The notes below the pieces were generated by a model. The model was not told the DNA's origin, did not search any database, and saw nothing but the letters and a program-made list of their open reading frames with translations. 64,000 nucleotides of DNA from Streptomyces graminofaciens (lineage in GTDB: Bacteria > Actinomycetota > Actinomycetes > Streptomycetales > Streptomycetaceae), in contig NZ_AP018448.1 of assembly GCF_030294945.1 (NCBI RefSeq), forward strand, positions 3,286,001-3,350,000, given 5' to 3'. The translations under genes and the position numbers were made by a program. Of the stretch, positions 43,494 through 52,181 are shown in pieces (position 1 is the stretch's first letter; each line of letters starts with the position of its first letter).

Positions 43494-43799
43494 TCAGCTC
43501 GCCCCGTGGCCGGGCGCGAGCGCCTGAACCCTGCGGGCCAGCTCGAAGTCCTGCTCGGTGACCGCGCCGCCCGCGCTGTGGGTGTTCACGGTGAGCGAGA
43601 CGGTGTTGTAGCCGAGGGTGAGGTCGGAGTGGTGGCCGAGTTCCTCCTGCACCTGGGCGATGTGCACCACCAGCGCGGTCGCCGCGAGGTGCGAGGCGAG
43701 CCGGTAGGAACGGGCGATCCGGTCCCCGTCGAGCGACCAGCCGGGCAGCTCCGCGAGCCGGTCCTGGATCTCCTTCGGCGACAAGGGTTCGACAGGCAT
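43494..43799 (-). CDS. 4a-hydroxytetrahydrobiopterin dehydratase (pterin-4a-carbinolamine dehydratase)
   Basis: A 101-residue dehydratase that recycles the pterin cofactor of aromatic amino-acid hydroxylases; in bacteria it can have other roles. The active-site motif ELGHHSDLTLGYNTVSLTVNTHSAGG is complete with its paired His residues. The ATG at 43799 has an AAGGAG site seven bases upstream; a start at 43856 would add an atypical stretch. No aromatic amino-acid hydroxylase gene is nearby. Confidence 0.92.
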   Translation of the reverse strand: MPVEPLSPKEIQDRLAELPGWSLDGDRIARSYRLASHLAATALVVHIAQVQEELGHHSDLTLGYNTVSLTVNTHSAGGAVTEQDFELARRVQALAPGHGAS

Positions 43800-43869
43800 G
43801 ACGCACTCCTTCCGCGACGTCCCCTCGCTGACACCCGGTCCCTCCCAGCGTGCCACAGGGAGAGCCGCC

Positions 43870-43950
43870 GCGTTCGCTGGTCAGGGCCTGCGCCCCTGAA
43901 GAGGCGCGGGGCTGCGACATGTGCGGCTCCGCCGCGTGGGCGTGCGACAA
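43870..43950. repeat. GC-rich dispersed intergenic repeat
   Basis: Contains GCGCCCCTGAAGAGGCGCGGGGCTG, a small hairpin, followed by GCGGCTCCGCCGCGTGGGCG and GCGACAAGCC. The GCGCGGGGCTG and GCCGCGTGGGCG parts recur at 61335-61370. Confidence 0.5.
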
Positions 43951-44048
43951 GCCGCGCACAGACCGCAGACCGCCCGACAACCGCTCTCCCCGAGCTCTCG
44001 GGCGGACGTCGGCCTCCGTCGAACGCGCCGCTCCCCGAGCACCTCGAC

Positions 44049-44054
44049 TACGTT
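44049..44054 (+). promoter_or_regulatory. -10-like hexamer of a leaderless XRE gene
   Basis: TACGTT lies exactly six bases before the ATG of the XRE regulator gene, which has no Shine-Dalgarno sequence. Confidence 0.5.
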
Positions 44055-44060
44055 CTCCGT

Positions 44061-44903
44061 ATGACCGTCTCCCCGACCACCACCGGCGTCTCGCCGAAAC
44101 CCCCGCCCGACCAGCGCATCGGCCCCCTGCTGAGGGCCTGGCGGGAGCAACGCCGGGTCAGTCAACTGGAGTTGGCAATCAGAGCCGGGTCCTCGGCCCG
44201 GCACATCAGCTTCGTCGAGACCGGCCGGTCACGCCCCAGCGAGGACATGGTGCTGAGGCTCGCCGAGCACCTGGACGTCCCCGTGCGGGAGCGCAACGCG
44301 CTGCTCCTCGCCGCCGGTTATGCCCCGCGCTACCCGGAGACACCGCTCGACGACCCGACGATGGCCTCGCTGCGGGAGGGCATGGAGCGGCTCATCCAGG
44401 GTTACGAGCCGTACCCGGCGGTGGTGGTCGACGCCACGTACAACGTGCTGGCCGCGAACCGGGGCATCGCCATGCTGCTGGACGGCGTTCCCGAGGCCCT
44501 GCTCGCTCCTCCGCTCAACGCGATGCGGCTGGCCCTCCACCCCGAGGGCCTGGCCCCGCGCATCCGCAACCTGCGGGCCTGGCGCGGCCATCTGCTGGGG
44601 CAGATGGAACGCCAGATCGCCCTGCGCCGCTCCGAGCCGCTGCGCGCGCTGTACGAGGAGGTCGCGGCGTATCCGGTGCCGGCGGACGCGTCGGACGAGG
44701 ACCCCGACGAGGAGGACGGCACGGCGGCCACGTACTTCGCGCTGCCGATGCGGATCGAGCACGAGGGCCGGGTGCTGTCGTTCATCTCGTCGATCTCCAC
44801 GTTCAACACCCCCATGGACGTGACCGTCGCCGAGCTGGCCATCGAGACGTTCCTCCCGGCCGACCCGGCGACGGTCAAGTACTTGCAGTCTCTGCCGAGT
44901 TGA
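44061..44903 (+). CDS. XRE-family regulator with MmyB-like ligand domain
   Basis: A 280-residue regulator. The helix-turn-helix (IGPLLRAWREQRRVSQLELAIRAGSSARHISFVETGRSRPSEDMVLRLAEHLDVP) is near residues 21-75, and the remainder is an MmyB-like PAS-type domain (YPAVVVDATYNVLAANRGIAMLL ... AGLW-like helices ... TFNTPMDVTVAELAIETFLPAD) that in relatives binds a fatty acyl ligand. In many actinomycetes such proteins regulate a neighbouring short-chain dehydrogenase or transporter; here the only neighbours are a pterin dehydratase gene and a convergent small membrane protein gene. The gene seems leaderless. Confidence 0.9.
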   Translation: MTVSPTTTGVSPKPPPDQRIGPLLRAWREQRRVSQLELAIRAGSSARHISFVETGRSRPSEDMVLRLAEHLDVPVRERNALLLAAGYAPRYPETPLDDPTMASLREGMERLIQGYEPYPAVVVDATYNVLAANRGIAMLLDGVPEALLAPPLNAMRLALHPEGLAPRIRNLRAWRGHLLGQMERQIALRRSEPLRALYEEVAAYPVPADASDEDPDEEDGTAATYFALPMRIEHEGRVLSFISSISTFNTPMDVTVAELAIETFLPADPATVKYLQSLPS

Positions 44904-44910
44904 CCTGTGC

Positions 44911-45327
44911 TCAGCCCCTGGTCGAGCGCAGGGACACGTACTGCGCCGCCGCGAACCCGGCGACGGTCAGCGCCTGGAGCACGGTCCACACCGCGCCGGC
45001 CGTGCTCGGCGTCAGCCACAGCGCGAGGGCGACCAGGCTGAGGACCGCCCAGGCGAGGTTCGCCTCGACGACGGCCCGCACGGCCGGCGCCGGCGGGCGG
45101 CCGCGCGAGGCCAGCAGGGCGACGGCGCCGGCGTACACCGTGAGGAACGCGCCGAGGGCGAGCAGCAGCCCGGAGCCGACCCCGAGGAACCGGCCGAGCG
45201 GGCCGGAGGCGACGAGATAGGCGAGGCCGTTCGCGCCGGTCACAACGGCGTCCAGGGCGAGGAAGCGGCGCAGCATGGTCCGGGGGTCGGTCGTCCGGGC
45301 GAGGGTGGCGAACTGGGCTGCGGACAT
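44911..45327 (-). CDS. Small membrane protein with four predicted helices, unknown function
   Basis: A 138-residue protein that I do not assign to a named family. Four hydrophobic segments are visible (about 20-45, 50-72, 84-106 and 112-132), separated by short basic or proline-rich loops such as ASRGRPPAPAVR. The layout resembles small SPW- or DoxX-like membrane proteins without their signature residues. It is convergent with the XRE/MmyB gene, with only seven bases between stop codons. A large hairpin lies 44-81 bases upstream of its start. Confidence 0.75.
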   Translation of the reverse strand: MSAAQFATLARTTDPRTMLRRFLALDAVVTGANGLAYLVASGPLGRFLGVGSGLLLALGAFLTVYAGAVALLASRGRPPAPAVRAVVEANLAWAVLSLVALALWLTPSTAGAVWTVLQALTVAGFAAAQYVSLRSTRG

Positions 45328-45631
45328 GGCGGATCAGCCTCCGTCGAGGTCGGGGTGCAGGGGTGGGTTGACCGGTTCCCGGGCCTTCACGCCGGTCCGG
45401 GAACCGGTGGACACCACCTTGCCGCGCACGCCCCGTCACGGTCGATTACCTCTGAGGTCATGCCACCCCGTACCCTCTGTGGTCGTCGTGTCAGCAATAA
45501 GTCAGGATGGGCGCGTCGCCCGGCGGGGCACCCTGGGCGTCGGATTCCGGCCGACCCCGTGGACCGACTCCGTGAGAGGTCCACCGGAACATGACAGACT
45601 GTTGGCATATCGGCGCGTGGGGAGGCGTGGC
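45328..45631. other. 304-base divergent intergenic region with a 12-bp hairpin
   Basis: No gene seen. It should hold promoters for the small membrane protein and the DUF5753 regulator. The main structure is the perfect inverted repeat at 45371-45408. A GGGAGG ribosome site ends the region. Confidence 0.6.
45371..45408. promoter_or_regulatory. Perfect 12-bp inverted repeat in a divergent promoter region
   Basis: ACCGGTTCCCGG and CCGGGAACCGGT are exact reverse complements separated by 14 bases. Neither flanking gene ends here, so it is not an obvious terminator; it may be a leader hairpin or an operator. Confidence 0.5.
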
Positions 45632-46495
45632 GTGAGTGAGCGGCGGGCCGCGCCCACCGTGGGCCAGGTGGTACTGGGCAGGCGGCTGCAGGAGCTGAGG
45701 GAGACCTCCGGGCTCCGGCGCGAGGAGGCCGCCCGTGTCCTGCGGGTCGCCCCGGCGACCGTACGGCGCATGGAGACCGCCGAGGTCGCGCTCAAGATCC
45801 CGTACGTACAGGTGCTGCTGACGACGTACGGCGTGGCCGAGACGGACGTGGCCGCGTTCGTGAGGCTCGCCGAGGAGGCGAACCGGCCCGGCTGGTGGCA
45901 GCGCTTCCACGACGTGCTGCCCGAGTGGTTCAGCATGTACGTCAGCCTGGAGGGGGCCGCGCGGCTGATCCGGCAGTACGAGCCGCACTTCGTGCCGGGG
46001 CTGCTCCAGACCGAGGACTACGCGCGCGCCGTGATGGAGGCGGGGACCGTCGGGCAGGCGGGGGCGGAGACGATCGAGCGGCATGTGTCGCTGCGGATGG
46101 CCCGGCAGAAGCTGCTCGCCCGGGAGGATCCTCCGCATCTGTGGGTCGTGATGGACGAGACGGCGCTGAAGCGGCCGGTGAGCATCCGCTCCGAGGTGAT
46201 GCGGGACCAGCTCGACCGGCTGCTGGAGGTGACGGAGAAGGACCACGTCACGCTCCAGGTCGCCGAGTTCGCCGCCGGCCCGCATCCGGGCACGTACGGG
46301 CCCTTCTGCCTGTTCCGGTTCGGTGAGCCCGAGCTGCCCGACATGGTCTACAGCGAGTACCTCACCGGCGCTCTCTACCTCGACTCACGCCACGAGGTCT
46401 CCATGCACCTGGAGGTGCTGGACCACATGGCGGCGCACGCGGCGTCCGCCGAGCGGACGCGGGAGATCCTGCGCGGCTACCGCGACAGGTACTGA
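45632..46495 (+). CDS. XRE-family regulator with DUF5753 (Scr1-type)
   Basis: A 287-residue regulator typical of Streptomyces. The helix-turn-helix (LGRRLQELRETSGLRREEAARVLRVAPATVRRMETAEVAL) is near residues 15-55, then DUF5753 with FVPGLLQTEDYARAVM and LWVVMDETALKRPV. Such proteins usually sit directly before a small DUF397 gene, forming a Scr1/Scr2-like pair. No DUF397 gene follows here: the next 95 bases hold only a hairpin before the convergent dnaK. GTG at 45632 follows GGGAGG by five bases. Confidence 0.9.
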   Translation: MSERRAAPTVGQVVLGRRLQELRETSGLRREEAARVLRVAPATVRRMETAEVALKIPYVQVLLTTYGVAETDVAAFVRLAEEANRPGWWQRFHDVLPEWFSMYVSLEGAARLIRQYEPHFVPGLLQTEDYARAVMEAGTVGQAGAETIERHVSLRMARQKLLAREDPPHLWVVMDETALKRPVSIRSEVMRDQLDRLLEVTEKDHVTLQVAEFAAGPHPGTYGPFCLFRFGEPELPDMVYSEYLTGALYLDSRHEVSMHLEVLDHMAAHAASAERTREILRGYRDRY

Positions 46496-46546
46496 CCGCG
46501 GGGCTGCCGCGCAGGGAACACGGGCTCACGGCGGGCAGGAACAGGC

Positions 46547-46581
46547 TCGCGGCCGGTTCGGCACCACCGACCCGGCCGCGA
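46547..46581. terminator. Bidirectional terminator between XRE and dnaK genes
   Basis: TCGCGGCCGG and CCGGCCGCGA form a 10-bp stem with a 15-base loop between convergent genes. Confidence 0.7.
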
Positions 46582-46590
46582 CCACGCTCC

Positions 46591-48447
<1,857 letters not shown>

Positions 48448-48511
48448 CGTCTGTCCCCTTCCGCCGGTCCCGCGAGGAATCCACCCGGGGGTCCCACACT
48501 CCAGCACAAAA

Positions 48512-48532
48512 CTTGAGTGCCCTCTTGTCAAG
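48512..48532. promoter_or_regulatory. HAIR-like element (HspR operator)
   Basis: CTTGAGT-N7-TGTCAAG matches the HspR-associated inverted repeat CTTGAGT-N7-ACTCAAG at all seven bases on the left and five of seven on the right, with exact spacing. It lies upstream of the isolated dnaK. Confidence 0.75.
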
Positions 48533-48564
48533 GGAGCATGGGTGCACAGGGGGCGGAAACACAG

Positions 48565-48600
48565 CGGTGCCGCGGCCCGTGGGAACGGACCGCGGCACCG
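48565..48600 (-). terminator. Terminator after the OsmC gene
   Basis: CGGTGCCGCGG and CCGCGGCACCG form a perfect 11-bp stem 19 bases past the OsmC stop. Confidence 0.75.
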
Positions 48601-48618
48601 GAGGACGGCGTACGGGCG

Positions 48619-49044
48619 TCAGGCCAGCTCGGCCGTCAGCGTGATCGTCGTACCCGTGAGGGCCTGGCTGACCGGGCAGTTCTTCTTGGCGTCCTCGGCG
48701 GCCGAGGCGAAGGCGTCGGCGTCCAGGCCGGGCACCTCGCCACGCACGGTGAGGTGGATGCCGGTGATGCCCTCACCGGGCTGGAAGGTCACGTCGGCCT
48801 TGGTCTCCAGCCGGGTGGGCGGGGTGCCCGCACCGGCCAGACCGTGCGACAGCGCCATGGAGAAACAGCTGGAGTGGGCGGCGGCGATCAGCTCCTCCGG
48901 GCTGGTCTTGCCGTTCGCCTCCTCGGCGCGCGACGGCCACGACACCGGCTGCGTCCCGATACCGGAGGAGTCGAAGGTGACGTTACCGCTGCCGGCGAGG
49001 AGGTTGCCTTCCCAGACGGTGTGTGCGGTGCGCGTGGTAGCCAC
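48619..49044 (-). CDS. OsmC-family peroxiredoxin
   Basis: A 141-residue OsmC protein that reduces organic hydroperoxides with two cysteines: Cys60 (AAHSSCFSMAL) and Cys123 (KNCPVSQAL), both in conserved contexts. Arg/Glu around KTSPEELIAAAHSSC complete the active site. I choose the GTG at 49044, since AAAGGA lies six bases before it; an ATG at 49050 overlaps that site. It seems monocistronic, ending at a strong hairpin next to the dnaK promoter. Confidence 0.92.
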   Translation of the reverse strand: MATTRTAHTVWEGNLLAGSGNVTFDSSGIGTQPVSWPSRAEEANGKTSPEELIAAAHSSCFSMALSHGLAGAGTPPTRLETKADVTFQPGEGITGIHLTVRGEVPGLDADAFASAAEDAKKNCPVSQALTGTTITLTAELA

Positions 49045-49117
49045 GGTCATTCCTTTCGCAAGGGGGCCCGTTTCCGGGTTGCGGACCCTATCCGATCACA
49101 CTCCGGCGCACTCCTGC

Positions 49118-50932
49118 TCATCGCACACGGAACACCGGCCCACGCGCCGTGAACGGCAGCCGCGCGCCCTGCGGAACGAGGTAGGCGTGCTCGCGCCGCA
49201 CCCGCAGCACATCGCACCAGCCGTCCGTGATGACGAGCACCGGCGCGCCCGGCGGGAAGTCGTCCGCCCGTTGCAGCAGGTCGATCCCGGGCTGCAGCAC
49301 CGTGCCGCCGCGCCCGTGCACCCGTACCCGCCCTGCGATCTCGGTGACCGGCACGAAGCCCGCGTCGTGCGGGGCCGCGTCGCAGAACACGACCCGCGCG
49401 GCCGGTACGTCACGGGCCTCCGCGTACGAGGCGATCGCGCCCAGCGCCTTGCCGAGCAGCGTGCGGTCCATGGAGCCGGAGGTGTCCAGGACGACGCCGA
49501 AGGTGCAGCGGGCGATCTCCTCGGGCGGGAAGTACCGTCCGGCGCGCGGGATGTCCGGGGTGGACGCCTGGCGGCGCGAGGGGCGCGCGTAGGTCCGCAG
49601 CGGTTCGGGGCGGGGCACGAACTCGTCGAACCAGCGGGCGAGTTGGGCGTCCCAGGGCAGCGGAGGGTGGACCAGCGCGCGGATCTCCTCGACCAGGCCG
49701 CCGGGGAGGTAGCCGCGCTCCTGCCGCTGGTGCAGGTCGAGGCCCTGGCCGAGGCCGCGGCGGTAGAACTCGTCGAGGTCGACGTAGTCGCGGGGCGGGC
49801 CGAGGGGGCCGCCGAGGATGTCGCCGGCGCCCTTGCCGCGCAGGGTGGCCAGCCGCCGTGTCCGCCGCAGGTCGGCGGCGATCCGGTCGTAGACCTCCTC
49901 GGCGGACAACCCGGCGAGCGCCGGGTCGTGGAGCAGCCCCTCGGGCATCGTGCCGACCTGCATCTCGCGCAGCCAGCCGTTGATGACGTAGTCGGCGGCG
50001 ATGTTGAACAGGAACGGATCGCGGGGGCCGCAGCGGTCGCCGTGGCGCAGGGCGGCGTGCAGCATCTCGTGGGCGAGGACGAACCGCCACTCCTCGTCGT
50101 CGAAGCGGCACAACGGGTTGATGTAGATCTCCCCGGCCTCGGCGTTCACCGCGGCGATGTCGATGCGGTAGGCGTGGGCGAGTTCGAGGTCGGCGACGAT
50201 GGTGATGCCGGCCGCGAGACCGCCGAGCAGCGGATACGAGGAGACGAACCACTCCAGCGCCCGGTCCCAGGGCTGCCTGGGCAGCGCCTCGCCGCTCATG
50301 GAGTCCCGGCGGCCGCCCGCCATGTCCATCGCCGTGGCCATCGCGCGGGTCAGGGCGTGCGCGAACGCGAGCTGGTGGTCCGGCGGGTTCCCCATCCACT
50401 TGCTCCAGGGCATCAGGAGCTGGTCCGGCTCGTCGCCCGCCGTGCCGCAGCGCTCGTACGCGGCCGGGATGCCGTCGCGTCGCCAGCGCGCGGCGAGCCG
50501 CTCCTCGTCGCCGTCGGGATAGGAGTCCGGGAGGTGCTCCGGGGCGCGGCCGACCTGGAAGGTGAGCAGGAAGCGGTTGACGACGACGCAACGGGCCGCG
50601 AGGTCGAAGCGGTCGGGCTGCACTCGGCGGCCGGTCGCGGCGGGGACATGGCCGAAGCCGAGGTGGATGAGGGCGTGCGCGACGGCCCAGGCCCATTCCT
50701 TCGGGTCGGCGAGGCGGGTCGGGTGGGCGTGCAGCACGCCGTCGGAGTCGACGCGGACGAGGCCGGCGTCCGGCGCGTGGGCACAGGTGTCCTTGCTCCG
50801 GCACATCGTCGCGTTCAGCGCGGCGAGCGCGGAGTTGGCCGACACGAGCGCCAGCCCGCCCGTGAACGCCTCGGTGGCCGGGTCCGGCTTTGCCTGCTCG
50901 TCGGCGGCCTTCTTGCGCGTACGCCCGCTCAT
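49118..50932 (-). CDS. Metallopeptidase-like/VWA protein (DUF2201 type), partner of MoxR ATPase
   Basis: A 604-residue protein. The N-terminal half is a putative zinc-peptidase domain with FVLAHEMLHAALRHGDR, where His288-Glu-x2-His292 is an intact HExxH motif. An earlier VAHALIHLGFGHV (His86 to His90) resembles the same motif with Glu replaced by Ala. The C-terminal domain is VWA-like, with a MIDAS sequence FGVVLDTSGSMD and VLVITDGWCDV. It follows the MoxR gene by 25 bases with a strong GGAGGGGG site. MoxR/VWA pairs act as chaperone-like assembly or metal-insertion systems; the target is not known. Confidence 0.88.
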   Translation of the reverse strand: MSGRTRKKAADEQAKPDPATEAFTGGLALVSANSALAALNATMCRSKDTCAHAPDAGLVRVDSDGVLHAHPTRLADPKEWAWAVAHALIHLGFGHVPAATGRRVQPDRFDLAARCVVVNRFLLTFQVGRAPEHLPDSYPDGDEERLAARWRRDGIPAAYERCGTAGDEPDQLLMPWSKWMGNPPDHQLAFAHALTRAMATAMDMAGGRRDSMSGEALPRQPWDRALEWFVSSYPLLGGLAAGITIVADLELAHAYRIDIAAVNAEAGEIYINPLCRFDDEEWRFVLAHEMLHAALRHGDRCGPRDPFLFNIAADYVINGWLREMQVGTMPEGLLHDPALAGLSAEEVYDRIAADLRRTRRLATLRGKGAGDILGGPLGPPRDYVDLDEFYRRGLGQGLDLHQRQERGYLPGGLVEEIRALVHPPLPWDAQLARWFDEFVPRPEPLRTYARPSRRQASTPDIPRAGRYFPPEEIARCTFGVVLDTSGSMDRTLLGKALGAIASYAEARDVPAARVVFCDAAPHDAGFVPVTEIAGRVRVHGRGGTVLQPGIDLLQRADDFPPGAPVLVITDGWCDVLRVRREHAYLVPQGARLPFTARGPVFRVR

Positions 50933-50957
50933 CGCGCCCCCTCCCCCAGCGCCGTGA

Positions 50958-52019
50958 TCACCGGCGGGCCTCGACCAGCCGGGGCATGTCCCGCGCCGCC
51001 TCGACCAGGAACCAGGCGGGCAGGACGGGGTTGCCGTCGGCGTCGGAGGCGATGACGCTCTGGGCGACCTCGACGGAGATCTCGGCGAGCTGCACGAGCA
51101 GGGACTTGGCGCGGTACGCGGTCTGCCGCCCGTTCGCCGACAGATGCCCCTTGCCGGCGGGCAACTCCTTGATGAGACGGCCGCGGAAGGACTCGGCGAG
51201 GTAGTACAGCAGGTCGCGGTCCTCCATGCGGTGGGGCCAGCGGGCGTCGCCCTTGATGATGGCCTCGATGCCGTACTGGCTGCGCACGATCTTGACGTAG
51301 CCGCAGAAGGCGACCGCGTGCGCGGGCGTCAGCGTGCCGTGGGCGAGGACCTTCAGGGTCTGCTCGTCGAGCGCGCGCCCGAAGGAGTGCAGCGCGTCGG
51401 AGAGCATGTGCCACGAGCGGGGCGTGGAGAACGGCTCCTCGGTCTTCGGCGGTTTCGACCACAGGTGGTCGGGGCGGTCGGTGAGGTGGTCGAGGATCCA
51501 CGGGTGGATGCCGTTGCCCGCCGCCCAGACCAGCCAGTCCTTCGGGGAGGCCTCCAGATGGACGTGGGCGAGCCGGTTGACCAGCGCGGAGGCGATGGGG
51601 CGGGCGAGCGCGTTGTCGGTCGCCCGGTTTCCGGCGCCGATGACGATCGAGCCCTTCGGCAGCTCGTAGTTGCCGATACGGCGGTCGAGGATGAGCGAGT
51701 AGAAGGCCTTCTGGACGTCCGGGGTGGCCGCGTTCAGCTCGTCGAGGAAGAGGCAGTACGGCTCGTCGCGGGCGATCGCCTCCGGCGGGCAGAACACGGA
51801 CCGCCCGTCGCGGATCTGGGGTACGCCGATGAGATCCTCCGGGGCGAGCTGCGTCCCCAGCAGACTCACGCACTCCAGGCCCAGCGACTCGGCGAACTCC
51901 CTGACCAGGGAGGACTTTCCGATGCCGGGGGCGCCCCAGATGAAGACGGGCCGCACGGTGGCGAGGCCGAGCAGCAGTTCCGGGATACGGGAAGGCGTGA
52001 CAGCGGTGGCAGCCTGCAA
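50958..52019 (-). CDS. MoxR-family AAA+ ATPase
   Basis: A 353-residue ATPase. Walker A is GAPGIGKSS (29-37), Walker B is LFLDELNAA, and sensor segment IVIGAGNRATDNALARPI follows; the C-terminal lid region is helical. It likely remodels a client together with the metallopeptidase/VWA protein encoded next. I choose the TTG at 52019 because AGGAG lies eight bases upstream, while the in-frame ATG at 52094 would add a basic N-terminus with no ribosome site. Confidence 0.88.
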   Translation of the reverse strand: MQAATAVTPSRIPELLLGLATVRPVFIWGAPGIGKSSLVREFAESLGLECVSLLGTQLAPEDLIGVPQIRDGRSVFCPPEAIARDEPYCLFLDELNAATPDVQKAFYSLILDRRIGNYELPKGSIVIGAGNRATDNALARPIASALVNRLAHVHLEASPKDWLVWAAGNGIHPWILDHLTDRPDHLWSKPPKTEEPFSTPRSWHMLSDALHSFGRALDEQTLKVLAHGTLTPAHAVAFCGYVKIVRSQYGIEAIIKGDARWPHRMEDRDLLYYLAESFRGRLIKELPAGKGHLSANGRQTAYRAKSLLVQLAEISVEVAQSVIASDADGNPVLPAWFLVEAARDMPRLVEARR

Positions 52020-52181
52020 GGCAGCAGCTCCTGGAGGGTGGCGAGAAGAAAAGCGCGGACGCGCGGCGACGGTACGGAGGCGGGGCGCGCGCATGCGCCC
52101 GAGCCCGGCCTCGACAGTGTGTGCGGCCGGGCCCGCGCACCGCAGCCCATTTTTCGCGGCCCCACCTGAACCGGGTCCGGC

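Noticed and set aside
43494..43799. Pterin dehydratase taken as evidence for an aromatic amino-acid hydroxylase system.
   Set aside because: No hydroxylase or pterin biosynthesis gene is in the window. The family is widespread without one.
44061..46495. The two XRE genes and the small membrane protein as a toxin-antitoxin locus.
   Set aside because: The small protein has four membrane helices and no toxin signature. The regulators belong to MmyB and DUF5753 groups, and the genes are convergent or divergent rather than paired.
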